Assembly: GCA_035267045.1 (NCBI GenBank)
Contig: DATFMH010000121.1
Span: 1 to 43,073, forward strand
Length of the DNA: 43,073 bases
DNA from: DATFMH01 sp035267045
GTDB lineage: Bacteria; Bacteroidota; Rhodothermia; Balneolales; DATFMH01
Direction: 5' to 3'
Shown: positions 8,286 to 15,761 of the stretch, piece after piece
Numbering within the stretch: the first letter of the stretch is position 1
Layout of the letters: each line of letters begins with the position of its first letter
The notes under the pieces: generated by a model
The model's input: only the letters and a program-made list of their open reading frames with translations
What the model was told of the DNA's origin: nothing
The model's database searches: none
Made by a program: the position numbers and the translations under genes

Positions 8286-8852
8286 ATGAAAAGACAAATA
8301 AATTATTTCCTTCAAGTTAGTATGTTATTGGCTGGTTTGAGTACAGTAATGGCTTGCAGCTCAAGTAAACAAGTAGCTACAAAGAACATATCTCAACCAG
8401 TAACGCAACCCAAAAAGACCGTTCCTCCTCCTCCTCCAGTTAATCCTTTTAAGAATGATACAACAAAAACGAATAAGAAGGTCGTAAGGAAAAAAATTAC
8501 TTTGAAAACGGTACATTTTGCATTTGACAAATCCAATCTGAATGATCATGCTGCTCAATTGTTGGCCGGAAATGTAGAAATTCTACGTAAAGATCCGCAA
8601 ATACACGTAAAAATAGATGCCTATACCGATCATATCGGCAGTGATCAATATAATATTCGTCTAAGTGAACGAAGGGCGAGAACGGTAATGAATTTTTATG
8701 AAAGTAATGGAATTCCTGCAAACCGGATTATAGCTCGTGGTTTAGGTAAAGCGCCTGTGCCTTGTTGGATGAATACTCCGGAAAAAGGTTGTAGAAAGAA
8801 TAGAAGAGCAGAATCGCGGGTATTTTATTCAGTAAAAAATGGATATTCATAA
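8286..8852 (+). CDS. OmpA-family (Pal-like) outer-membrane lipoprotein
   Basis: 188 residues. A lipoprotein signal peptide ends in the lipobox VMA-Cys24, followed by a Ser-rich tether, a proline stretch (KKTVPPPPPVNPF, about 45-58) and an OmpA C-terminal domain (about 80-185). The peptidoglycan-binding signature is present: HFAFDKSNLNDHAAQLL, IDAYTDHIGSDQYNIRLSERRA with the conserved TDHxGSxxYNxxLSxRRA, and NRRAESRV. It probably anchors the outer membrane to peptidoglycan. The spacing between the repeats is slightly unusual (GLGKAPVPCWMNTPEKGCRKNRRAES), with two cysteines that could form a disulfide. It is a single-gene unit with a strong terminator. Confidence 0.92.
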   Translation: MKRQINYFLQVSMLLAGLSTVMACSSSKQVATKNISQPVTQPKKTVPPPPPVNPFKNDTTKTNKKVVRKKITLKTVHFAFDKSNLNDHAAQLLAGNVEILRKDPQIHVKIDAYTDHIGSDQYNIRLSERRARTVMNFYESNGIPANRIIARGLGKAPVPCWMNTPEKGCRKNRRAESRVFYSVKNGYS

Positions 8853-8861
8853 TTTATTATA

Positions 8862-8908
8862 AAGACCTGATGGAACCTTGAAATTCATCAGGTCTTAGAT
8901 CTTTTTTT
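8862..8908. terminator. Terminator shared by convergent OmpA-like and photolyase genes
   Basis: AAGACCTGATG (8862-8872) pairs perfectly with CATCAGGTCTT (8886-8896), 13-nt loop, followed by AGATC and a T7 run on the plus strand. It lies 10 bp after the OmpA-like stop. On the minus strand the stem is followed only by TATAATAAATT, so it may also serve the photolyase gene but less strongly. Confidence 0.88.
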
Positions 8909-8940
8909 AAGAATATCATATTATTTAATGCGTATTTGGA

Positions 8941-10404
8941 TTACTTGCCATATTTCTCCAGATACTTTTTCAGTTTTACTTTTTTGCGTGTACTCTCGGA
9001 GCTCATGTACCTTATTTTCCCGAATACGGAGCGTTCAAACCAGGGACGATCAAACCGGCCTAAAATCCAGAATATACCTGAATAACTGTTTGGATCGCGG
9101 CCGTCAATGGCATACTTGTTATTGAGCTCTATCATATATGTCAAGGCCTTACGGGGATCCGGTGTCCATTCGAGTATCTTTTTACCCCAAAGCATACGAA
9201 GATAATTATGGATATAGCCTTCTCTCACCAATTGCCTTTGAGCCGCATTCCAAATTTCATCATGTGTTAATGAATGCTCAAATTCATCCAGTGAATAAAT
9301 ATATTCCCTTGGATCATCTGCATGTTCCGCCAATGATTCCAGGACCCAACCGGGCAATGATTCATATTTGTTGTAATCAGAAGTATGATGGGCAAAATGA
9401 AATCCCACTTCACGCCAGGTTATGAGTTCATCAAGGAATTTTTCTATATAAGGGTATCCCTTGAAAAAGCCCTCACGTTTTCCATTTTGACTTGTTATGA
9501 TTGAAATATCCCAATTTTCAGGTTGATGTTTCAAAACAGCTTTAACGATTTCGTATTCTGATATTTTCCCGAAATGCAGCCATGGACTCAACCGGCTCGT
9601 ACTATCGTAATCGGGATCATTTCGACGCTCTTCATAATATTTGAGATCATTACTAATAAAAGAATTCAGACGATCCAGGGCAGCTTTTCTTGTGCCCTTT
9701 ACTGATAATGGCGTCACCGAATGATCGATTAGCTGTCCGTTTATAAATCCATTTATATCATTTAAATTTTTACCGTTATCTGGCCATCGTTCCTGGATTT
9801 TATCTTCCAGACGAATTGGCTTACGCACTTCAAGATCATTGACAGGATTTTCTTCAGGCGGCATAGTGTATGAATCCAGAAAATGCTTCTGCACTATTTT
9901 CCGGAATAAATACGCTGAATAAGGAGCCTTGTCGGTCATCTTCAAAGGGATAATACCATTTGAATCAACAGTCACATATGGCACACCAAATTTATCGGAT
10001 AAATATTCATTGCGTTCACGCATGATGAAAACAGGGTATTCATCACTAATAATGATTGCAGCTTTTTGTCCGATAGTTTCCACCAACTTTAGTATTTCAC
10101 CGTGCTTCTTTTCCAGGTGAATATAATGATTGATCTCATTCCTTTGAGTGAACCGCCTGTTTTCAAGCATGCCTTCCATTAAAAACTGGTGAAGTCTATC
10201 ACTCGCCCAGGGATAATCGCATGTTAGTGTTTCTAATACCAACAGAGATTTGTCCAGTTTATTAGCATAAGCGATGGCGTATTCAAGCGCGTAATTGTAA
10301 TGAAAACGGCGGTTGATCTGCATCCAGTATAGTACAAATTCACCCCGCTCATCGGGTCCCTTGCCACTCTTATTGAATACTCTATAGCTGTTAATGTTTT
10401 TCAA
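8941..10404 (-). CDS. phr: Class II CPD photolyase (deoxyribodipyrimidine photo-lyase)
   Basis: 487 residues. The class II signature is clear in the C-terminal half: WNAAQRQLVREGYIHNYLRMLWGKKILEWT, then ALTYMIELNNKYAIDGRDPNSYSGIFWILGRFDRPWFERSVFGKIRYMSSES. The N-terminal Rossmann-like antenna domain begins GEFVLYWMQINRRFHYNYALEYAIAYAN, again class II. The enzyme uses FADH- and light to split UV-induced cyclobutane pyrimidine dimers. Class II enzymes are best known from plants, animals and scattered bacteria, whereas class I is more usual in bacteria. It is transcribed alone and diverges from the SLOG-protein gene; the shared spacer carries TACTGTRT direct repeats. Confidence 0.95.
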   Translation of the reverse strand: MKNINSYRVFNKSGKGPDERGEFVLYWMQINRRFHYNYALEYAIAYANKLDKSLLVLETLTCDYPWASDRLHQFLMEGMLENRRFTQRNEINHYIHLEKKHGEILKLVETIGQKAAIIISDEYPVFIMRERNEYLSDKFGVPYVTVDSNGIIPLKMTDKAPYSAYLFRKIVQKHFLDSYTMPPEENPVNDLEVRKPIRLEDKIQERWPDNGKNLNDINGFINGQLIDHSVTPLSVKGTRKAALDRLNSFISNDLKYYEERRNDPDYDSTSRLSPWLHFGKISEYEIVKAVLKHQPENWDISIITSQNGKREGFFKGYPYIEKFLDELITWREVGFHFAHHTSDYNKYESLPGWVLESLAEHADDPREYIYSLDEFEHSLTHDEIWNAAQRQLVREGYIHNYLRMLWGKKILEWTPDPRKALTYMIELNNKYAIDGRDPNSYSGIFWILGRFDRPWFERSVFGKIRYMSSESTRKKVKLKKYLEKYGK

Positions 10405-10562
10405 AACTTAAGGATTTCACATACTGAATAGCTTTCTAAATAGAAACTTTTTAAAGTCATTATAAGAATGTAATACTATAGAGTTGTTTTACGTTCCCCA
10501 TACTGTGTAGTTTACTGTATGCAAGCAAATTATAAGATCTTATCAACAAAAATTAGTTAATT
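10405..10562. promoter_or_regulatory. Divergent spacer photolyase / SLOG gene
   Basis: 158 bp. TACTGTGT (10501-10508) and TACTGTAT (10513-10520) form a direct repeat with starts 12 bp apart, and a related TACTGAAT lies near the photolyase end. There is also a lone TAATACTA half-site (10471-10478) identical to the arm of the blaI operator. No clear -35/-10 pair. Confidence 0.35.
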
Positions 10563-11048
10563 ATGCCGCGTACGATAATAGGTGTCATGGGTCCGGGTGA
10601 AAGTGCAACCAAGCTTGATATTTCTATTGCATATGAATTAGGTAAAGCTATTGGGAGTAATGGATGGGCGCTTTTAACCGGAGGACGAAAGGTTGGTGTG
10701 ATGCATGCTGCAACACTTGGAGCAAAAGAAGAAGGGGGCATAACAATAGGTATTTTACCAACTGCTGATAAAAAAGATATGTCGCCATATATCGATATCC
10801 CTATTTTTACCGATATGGGTAGTGCCAGGAATAATATTAATATTTTGAGCAGTAAGTTGATCGTCGTATGCGGGATGAGTGCGGGTACTTCATCCGAGGT
10901 ATCATTAGCTATTAAAGCTGAAAAGCATGTTATCATGCTAAATCAACCGACCCAGGCTAAGAATTATTTTCAATTTTTAGGTTCGAAATTAGTTCATACG
11001 GTCACTATTCCCGATGACGCCATCGATCTGATCAAACAATTGATGTAA
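10563..11048 (+). CDS. SLOG/TIGR00725-type Rossmann-fold nucleotide-binding protein
   Basis: 161 residues, single domain. The family motifs of LOG/DprA-like (SLOG) folds are present: GVMGPGE at the N-terminus, LTGGRKVGVMHAA (a GGxxGxM loop) and GMSAGTSSEVSLAI, corresponding to the PGGxGTxxE phosphate-binding loop but with GMSAGT. This resembles the TIGR00725 group (related to molybdenum-cofactor carrier proteins) more than cytokinin-activating LOG enzymes. The ligand is unknown. Start ATG has no Shine-Dalgarno, only an AT-rich leader. It precedes the blaI promoter by 30 bp but is probably transcribed separately. Confidence 0.8.
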   Translation: MPRTIIGVMGPGESATKLDISIAYELGKAIGSNGWALLTGGRKVGVMHAATLGAKEEGGITIGILPTADKKDMSPYIDIPIFTDMGSARNNINILSSKLIVVCGMSAGTSSEVSLAIKAEKHVIMLNQPTQAKNYFQFLGSKLVHTVTIPDDAIDLIKQLM

Positions 11049-11077
11049 ATAAATCTTCCTTTATTTAAAATTTTTTA

Positions 11078-11113
11078 TTGACATATAGCTTAATACTATT
11101 ATATTAGTATTAA
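11078..11113 (+). promoter_or_regulatory. blaI promoter with overlapping operator dyad
   Basis: A sigma70-like promoter, TTGACA (11078-11083) and TATATT (11100-11105) spaced by 16 bp. Its -10 region lies inside a 9-bp-arm dyad, TTAATACTA (11090-11098) N6 TAGTATTAA (11105-11113). The dyad lies 27 bp before the blaI start, the right place for autorepression by the BlaI-type protein. The TACTA-N6-TAGTA core resembles the AT-rich dyads bound by BlaI/MecI in other bacteria. Confidence 0.75.
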
Positions 11114-11139
11114 TAAAATAGTAATTAAGGGATCTTGCC

Positions 11140-11514
11140 ATGAAAAAATCACTTACTCCACTCGGAGAAACAGAAATGGAAATTCTCCATCATGTATGGA
11201 AACTAAAAAAAGCGACGGTTGCGGATATACAGGAACAGATCATGAAAAAACGGAAGGTAGCATATACTACTGTGATGACGATCATGAAAAACCTGGCGGA
11301 TAAAGGGTATCTGGCCTATGAAAAACAGGGGGTAACCTATGTTTACTCACCGGCGAAAGACGAACAGGAAGTTAAACACAGCCTGCTTCATGGTTTATTG
11401 AATAAGGTTTTTAAAGGATCTCATGCCGAACTGATTCAAACATTGGTTAAATATGAGAAACTTACAGACGCTGAACGCGATGAACTAAAGGAATTAATCG
11501 ATAATATGGAGTAA
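11140..11514 (+). CDS. blaI: BlaI/MecI/CopY-family transcriptional repressor
   Basis: 124 residues. The N-terminal winged helix (LTPLGETEMEILHHVWKLKKATVADIQEQIMKKRKVAYTTVMTIMKNLADKGYLAYEKQGVTYVYSP, about 5-72) is typical of BlaI/MecI, with the AYTTVMTIMKNLADKG recognition region. The C-terminal helices (about 80-124) form the dimer module, where the cognate M56 protease cleaves in characterised systems. The partner M56 gene starts 5 bp after its stop, so the two form an operon. A dyad over its own promoter indicates autorepression. The target is probably not beta-lactam resistance, as no beta-lactamase is nearby. Confidence 0.93.
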   Translation: MKKSLTPLGETEMEILHHVWKLKKATVADIQEQIMKKRKVAYTTVMTIMKNLADKGYLAYEKQGVTYVYSPAKDEQEVKHSLLHGLLNKVFKGSHAELIQTLVKYEKLTDAERDELKELIDNME

Positions 11515-11519
11515 TATAC

Positions 11520-13283
11520 ATGGGACGGGTAATTAATGAATTGAGTCTGTTAGGAGCATCGAGTCTGCATTTTTTCTGGCTGCCGTTAACCATTTGGACG
11601 GCACTGTCTTTATTAGTCGTCGTTTTGCTTCGTAAGCTGGAGCAGTTGCATCCGGCCTATCATTATCATATTCGATTGGCTTTAATGGCCGGCCTGCCGG
11701 TTGGCCTTATCTCCTGGAGTCTATTTAATCATTATCTAACGCAGGTAAGTGTAAATAATGTGATACCACAACAAATAATTGTCTTGTTAAGTCCGGTAAC
11801 GGTTGGTTCGGCGGTGTCATCATACGGATCACTAAACCTGGCTGATAAGGACTTATGGCTGGGCATATTATTTCTGAGTTTACTTATCATAGCACTGACT
11901 GGATTAACGAGGCTTTTTTATAATTATATAAAACTACACAGGTTCAAGAAAACACTAACATTACAATCGTTGTATAAACTCCCGAACCTGGATATTCCCA
12001 TTAGAAATTTAGCGGCTTCGATTGATAATAAGGTGAAAGTAACATTAGTCGATTATCCCCTGATACCTTTTACGTTTGGCTGGCATAATCCCGTAATAAT
12101 ATTACCACAATTTTTGATTCAGGAACCGGAAAAAATGAACCTGACGTTGTTGCATGAATTAACGCATATAAGAAGACATGATTATCTGTTACACTGGTTT
12201 GTTAAGATGGTTGGCAGTTTGTTTTTATTTCATCCTCTTATTCATACACTTTCCAAAGAAATTGATGAATACAATGAGCTATCGTGTGATACCGAAGTCA
12301 TGGCTGATGAACAAATTTCACCCAAAAAATATGCTTATTTGCTTTACGAACTCATGCATCTGCCGATCACGCATCATATGACCGGTATGAGCATGGCAAA
12401 TTCATCATCAAACATAAAAAAGAGGATTCAAGCTATGACAGAATACAAACCTAAACGAAGGTCGTCTATCCTTCAGGCCGGTCTGTTCCTGGCAGTAATG
12501 TTGGGGATAACAATGCTAATGGCCTGTTCGGGATTACAGAATCAGGATACTTCGGGCAAAGACCTGGTTGGGCAAAACATGACATTCAATTCCCCAAGCA
12601 TATACGTAAATGGTGATCAATTGATGGAATCCGTTGGTGGACCCAAATTTCAGGGGCAGGCACTCGGCATTACTTATATAGAAACGCCAAAATATGGTTC
12701 TTTTTTGATCTCGGGTCAATCATTCGATGGTGCCAAACCTGTTGGCAACATATCCGGCAAAACGTTAACGTTTAAAATAAATGGAATGAATGTCACCATA
12801 CGTTCACAGTCCAACATCCTAACCTCAAAAAATGCAACTGTTTGGGTTAAGAATGATGCAAGAATATCTACGAATAAATCATTACGTATGGGCTGGACAA
12901 AGGACCTTGAGACATTTCATAACCTGGCTATGGCAAATAATTTACATGGGCCAAACTATAAAATGGAAAATGGTCATAAGGTTTATGTCGTAACCGATAA
13001 GATGCCTGAGCTTATCGGCGGTTTAGCCAGTATCCAGAGCCGGGTACAATATCCCGAACTTGCCAGGAAAGCTGGAATAGAAGGACGTGTTTATGTACAA
13101 TTTGTGGTCGATAAAAAAGGTAATGTTGTCGATCCCAAAGTTGTAAGAGGCATTGGCGGCGGATGTGATCAGGTAGCTTTAAATGCCGTTAAACAAGCAA
13201 GATTTAATCCCGGATATAAAGATGGAAAACCGGTTCAGGTTAAATATGCCATACCTATCGTATTTAAGTTAAATAATGAATGA
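11520..13283 (+). CDS. M56 (BlaR1/MecR1-like) membrane metallopeptidase with TonB-type C-terminal domain
   Basis: 587 residues. Predicted membrane segments lie at about 15-37, 52-72, 112-132, 222-240 and 316-337. The zinc site is HELTH (212-216) with the third ligand Glu253 in YNELSCD, as in BlaR1. In place of a penicillin-binding sensor, the outer part (about 338-490) is an unrecognised beta-rich region, and the last 90 residues are a TonB C-terminal domain (PELIGGLASIQSRVQYPELARKAG ... VQFVVDKKGNVVDPKVV ... FNPGYKDGKPVQVKYAIPIVFKL). The presumed role is to sense an envelope signal and cleave the BlaI-type repressor. The last membrane helix ends in LMACSG, which looks like a lipobox although it is internal. 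It is in an operon with the repressor. Confidence 0.9.
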   Translation: MGRVINELSLLGASSLHFFWLPLTIWTALSLLVVVLLRKLEQLHPAYHYHIRLALMAGLPVGLISWSLFNHYLTQVSVNNVIPQQIIVLLSPVTVGSAVSSYGSLNLADKDLWLGILFLSLLIIALTGLTRLFYNYIKLHRFKKTLTLQSLYKLPNLDIPIRNLAASIDNKVKVTLVDYPLIPFTFGWHNPVIILPQFLIQEPEKMNLTLLHELTHIRRHDYLLHWFVKMVGSLFLFHPLIHTLSKEIDEYNELSCDTEVMADEQISPKKYAYLLYELMHLPITHHMTGMSMANSSSNIKKRIQAMTEYKPKRRSSILQAGLFLAVMLGITMLMACSGLQNQDTSGKDLVGQNMTFNSPSIYVNGDQLMESVGGPKFQGQALGITYIETPKYGSFLISGQSFDGAKPVGNISGKTLTFKINGMNVTIRSQSNILTSKNATVWVKNDARISTNKSLRMGWTKDLETFHNLAMANNLHGPNYKMENGHKVYVVTDKMPELIGGLASIQSRVQYPELARKAGIEGRVYVQFVVDKKGNVVDPKVVRGIGGGCDQVALNAVKQARFNPGYKDGKPVQVKYAIPIVFKLNNE

Positions 13284-13500
13284 TAATAGGAAGGGTAATA
13301 ACTCAAAACCTAAATATCAGTAAAACCTATGAACGATTCGATCGTAATTGATATAAAAAACCCCAACTTAAATGCTTTTGTAAGGTTAGGTGACCACTCA
13401 AAAGTAATAAGCCAGGGCTGATATACACTGTACTTTTTAAAATAATACTTTTATATCGTTTTTCGAATTGTATTACACATAACATCATATCATACGTAAA
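13284..13500. other. AT-rich spacer after the M56 gene
   Basis: 217 bp between the M56 gene stop and the terminator at 13501. I see no ORF with a plausible start, only AT-rich sequence with short imperfect dyads. Confidence 0.4.
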
Positions 13501-13535
13501 GGGGCTGTCTCAAATGGGATGGCCCCTTTTTTTTT
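13501..13535 (+). terminator. Strong rho-independent terminator
   Basis: GGGGCTGTCTC (13501-13511) pairs with GGGATGGCCCC (13516-13526), an 11-bp stem with three G-U pairs and an AAAT loop, followed by nine T residues. It probably ends the blaI-M56 transcript 218 bp after the stop codon. Confidence 0.85.
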
Positions 13536-13550
13536 ACCAAAAATGATCTG

Positions 13551-13571
13551 TTGGTAGTTGGTTGCCAGTTG
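13551..13571. repeat. Degenerate period-7 tract (TTGGTAG type)
   Basis: Three units in exact 7-bp register: TTGGTAG, TTGGTTG, CCAGTTG. The last units resemble the complement of the CAACTGG repeat at 1305-1321. Confidence 0.5.
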
Positions 13572-13602
13572 GCGGCGAGGGGTACTTATATCAGTTTTTT
13601 TA

Positions 13603-13617
13603 ATTCAACATTCAACA
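13603..13617. repeat. Two-unit heptamer repeat (ATTCAAC)
   Basis: ATTCAAC twice in tandem, directly before the dispersed repeat copy A. Confidence 0.55.
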
Positions 13618-13622
13618 TTTAA

Positions 13623-13900
13623 AATCACTGTTGCCCGGGGAAAACGTAATTAAATTGTTCAATGATTTTAAAACATGTTAATTCACTCAAGCGTTATGTT
13701 ACTTTTCAACAATGATCCCGAAAGCTTTAGTATTTCGTTAGGTATCTCCGGGGCGTAATGTATGCCGGGATGCTCTACGTCCTGTCATTTTTTTAAGTAA
13801 TGGAAGATGGGTGCTAGCCTGTGAGTGGACACAGAGTGTCCGCCTGTGCGTTACGAGACAGCGTCTCGTAATGAGATAATCTTGATTCCGGTTAACTAAA
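13623..13900 (+). repeat. Dispersed structured intergenic repeat, copy A
   Basis: About 278 bp, alignable end to end with 28914-29187 in the same orientation, roughly three quarters identical by eye. Both copies begin AATCACT and end AACTAAA. Shared blocks include a 22-bp AT-rich segment (TAATTAAATTGTTCAATG...), CCCGAAAGCTTTAGTAT and a 24-bp block around GTGGACACAGAGTGTCC. Hairpins in this copy: TCCCG 13716-13720 with CGGGG 13749-13753; CCTGTC 13781-13786 with GATGGG 13806-13811; GTGGACAC 13825-13832 with GTGTCCGC 13836-13843; TTACGAGAC 13851-13859 with GTCTCGTAA 13863-13871. It does not encode a conserved protein: the frame open in copy B is shifted here. It may be a structured RNA or a MITE-like element. 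Confidence 0.85.
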
Positions 13901-14116
13901 AAAAAACCGTTGGGGCTTCTTTTCTGATTCTCACAAAACTTGACTGATCCACGTATAACAGGCCGGTTTTTTAAGATTTTGAAATTTTACCGGACAACAG
14001 TGATACAAAATTCAATATTTCATCGTTTATAAAATTTGTGTCATCCACAATCTATTTCCTCTTTTTAATTATGCTTTTCCACTCTAAATCATTACCATTC
14101 AGATAGATGTAATTAT
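13901..14116. other. Spacer upstream of the phosphatidylcholine synthase gene
   Basis: About 216 bp of AT-rich sequence from the end of repeat copy A to the dyad before the next gene. No credible ORF or RNA gene seen; it should hold the promoter of the downstream gene but no clear -35/-10 pair can be chosen. Confidence 0.4.
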
Positions 14117-14135
14117 TAATACTTTAATAGTATTA
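14117..14135 (+). promoter_or_regulatory. Operator-like dyad directly before the phosphatidylcholine synthase start
   Basis: TAATACT (14117-14123) N5 AGTATTA (14129-14135), ending 2 bp before the GTG start codon. The arms equal the inner seven bases of the blaI operator arms, but the spacer is 5 bp here against 8 bp there when measured between the same seven bases. TAATAG (14125-14130) inside it would suit a -10 box for a leaderless transcript starting at the GTG. Binding by the BlaI-type repressor is a hypothesis. Confidence 0.5.
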
Positions 14136-14137
14136 CG

Positions 14138-14839
14138 GTGTCAAATAATTATACCGCATTCACCGGACAAAAAATTTTGGCATATGCCATACATTTGCTT
14201 ACAGCATTGGGAGCTGTTTTTGGCGTTTGGGCACTTATCGTTACGGTTAACGGCGAATATCAAACAGCGTTATGGTTATTGTCCGTAACCGTTATAATTG
14301 ACAGTATAGATGGGACTTTAGCACGTAAATTCAAGATAAGGGAATTAGTTCCTAATATTGATGGTGCTCTTCTTGATAACATTGTCGATTACCTGACATG
14401 GACAATTGTACCATTGATATGGGCATTTTATGTATTGCACATTTCACTTGTCATTTCATTGATTTGTGTTGTCGCCAGTCTGTTTGGATTTAGTAATCTA
14501 AATGCCAAAACGACCGATCACTACTTTCTGGGCTTTCCTTCTTACTGGAACCTGGTCATATTCCATCTTTTTACGCTCAATGCATCACCATTTTTTTCAG
14601 ATAGTGTGTTGCTCATTTGTGCCATATTTGTTTTTATACCTTTAAAATGGGTTTACCCGTCACGCACGTCGACTTTTCAAAATCTGACTCTGGCTCTTTC
14701 AGGTATTTATGCCATACAATTAATTCTACTCGTTTACCTGTACAATAACAGTCCCGTTTGGCTGATATACAGCGCGCTTATTTTTCCTGTTTATTATGTT
14801 CTGCTTTCTTTTTATATAAATGTTACAACAGACAAGTAA
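14138..14839 (+). CDS. pcs: Phosphatidylcholine synthase (CDP-alcohol phosphatidyltransferase family)
   Basis: 233 residues, a polytopic membrane enzyme with about eight hydrophobic helices. The CDP-alcohol phosphotransferase motif is complete: Asp55xxAsp58-Gly59xxAla62-Arg63 followed, after the longer spacer typical of Pcs, by Gly76xxxAsp80xxxAsp84 (VPNIDGALLDNIVDY). The opening AYAIHLLTALGAVFG also fits Pcs. The enzyme condenses CDP-diacylglycerol with choline to give phosphatidylcholine and CMP in the inner membrane. The start is GTG: an in-frame stop lies 21 bp upstream, no internal ATG exists, and no Shine-Dalgarno is visible. An operator-like dyad abuts the start codon. A phosphatidylserine or other CDP-alcohol enzyme is a less likely alternative. 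Confidence 0.85.
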   Translation: MSNNYTAFTGQKILAYAIHLLTALGAVFGVWALIVTVNGEYQTALWLLSVTVIIDSIDGTLARKFKIRELVPNIDGALLDNIVDYLTWTIVPLIWAFYVLHISLVISLICVVASLFGFSNLNAKTTDHYFLGFPSYWNLVIFHLFTLNASPFFSDSVLLICAIFVFIPLKWVYPSRTSTFQNLTLALSGIYAIQLILLVYLYNNSPVWLIYSALIFPVYYVLLSFYINVTTDK

Positions 14840-14869
14840 ATTTTAAGAACCCCAAAATCGCCAAAAGAC

Positions 14870-15322
14870 ATGGTTGAATTTTTAATGAATGAGTTGTCTA
14901 CTCTTTATGAAGATGATTTACAGAAGTTCGTGGAAAATCTGAAAGAATTCCCGGAAGATAAATTATGGTTGAAACCTGAAAATATACCCAATTCAGCCGG
15001 AGTGCTGGCACAACATATAGCCGGAAACCTGAATTTTTATATCGGGGCCACTCTTGGTGAGACCAATTATAAAAGAGAACGTGATGCTGAATTCACTATT
15101 TCTGATAAAACAAAAAAAGAATTGATTCAAGATCTGGAAAGCGTTATCGAAGTCATCAGGCTTGTATTACCCGGATTAAGTGAAGATCGATTGAAGGAAC
15201 CATTCCCGGTAAAGATACCGCGTTCTCAAACGACCCTGAAAGCATTGCTTCATTTATATCATCATTTAAGTTATCACCTCGGACAGTTGAATTATCTCAA
15301 GCGTATTGTCATTAATAACTAG
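14870..15322 (+). CDS. DinB-like (DUF1572-type) four-helix protein
   Basis: 150 residues, all-helical, DinB/YfiT superfamily. Likely metal-binding histidines are in LAQHIAGNLNFYIG (around residue 44) and in HHLSYHLGQLNYLKR near the C-terminus (about 131-145). The superfamily covers thiol transferases and many proteins of unknown role, some stress-induced. It begins 30 bp after pcs and is probably co-transcribed. ATG 14870 was kept; an in-frame Met five codons later (14885) is possible. Substrate unknown. Confidence 0.8.
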   Translation: MVEFLMNELSTLYEDDLQKFVENLKEFPEDKLWLKPENIPNSAGVLAQHIAGNLNFYIGATLGETNYKRERDAEFTISDKTKKELIQDLESVIEVIRLVLPGLSEDRLKEPFPVKIPRSQTTLKALLHLYHHLSYHLGQLNYLKRIVINN

Positions 15323-15405
15323 CTTTATTTGAAACTATATTATCCGCCTCACGTATTATGTACTAAATGTAAGTTGTTCACAGACTCATTAACAGGAGTA
15401 AATAA

Positions 15406-15594
15406 ATGAGCCGTACAAGGTTAACGAGATCAAGAACCGATAAAATGTTATTTGGCGTATGTGGAGGTATTGCTGAATACTGGGGGTGGGATGCAACTAT
15501 AGTAAGAATTGTATTTCTGATTGCTACGTTACTCGGTTTTGGTTCACCCATACTTTTTTATTTCATTCTGGCACTTATCATGCCTAAGTACTAA
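15406..15594 (+). CDS. PspC-domain membrane peptide
   Basis: 62 residues, a stand-alone PspC domain: the basic N-terminus SRTRLTRSRTDKMLFGVCGGIAEYWGWDATIVRIVFLIATLLGFGSPILFYFILALIMPKY is textbook, with the FGVCGGIAEYxGWDxTxVRI signature and one or two hydrophobic helices. PspC proteins are tied to phage-shock or envelope-stress responses, but many single-domain members have unknown function. A clear AGGAGT ribosome site lies 7-8 bp before the ATG. Its place among lipid and envelope genes fits a membrane role. Confidence 0.9.
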   Translation: MSRTRLTRSRTDKMLFGVCGGIAEYWGWDATIVRIVFLIATLLGFGSPILFYFILALIMPKY

Positions 15595-15761
15595 AAATAA
15601 TTACAGATCGCTCCCTTTTATACAAAACTAAAAATCGTGTGTGCCTTAAATTATAAAGGGTAATTACTACTCTTTATTTCTATTTAGTTTATGTTATATT
15701 GGTGAATCATTTTATGCCAACACTTCTCTAAAGAAGTTATAAATTTTTACTACCTGGTACT
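15595..15761. promoter_or_regulatory. Spacer upstream of the Gfo/Idh-like gene
   Basis: 167 bp, AT-rich. ACTTCT CTAA AGAAGT forms a small 6-bp hairpin at about 15722-15737 in the probable leader. No firm promoter assignment. Confidence 0.35.

Noticed and set aside
10553..10936. 127-codon minus-strand ORF opposite the SLOG gene
   Set aside because: It is an antisense shadow of a gene with clear family motifs.
11140..13283. Beta-lactam resistance locus
   Set aside because: The BlaI/M56 pair lacks the penicillin-binding sensor domain and no beta-lactamase or PBP gene is nearby.
13501..13526. GGGGCTGTCTC ... as an insertion-sequence end
   Set aside because: Such words occur at IS ends, but here they form a complete 11-bp stem followed by nine T residues, so a terminator explains them better.
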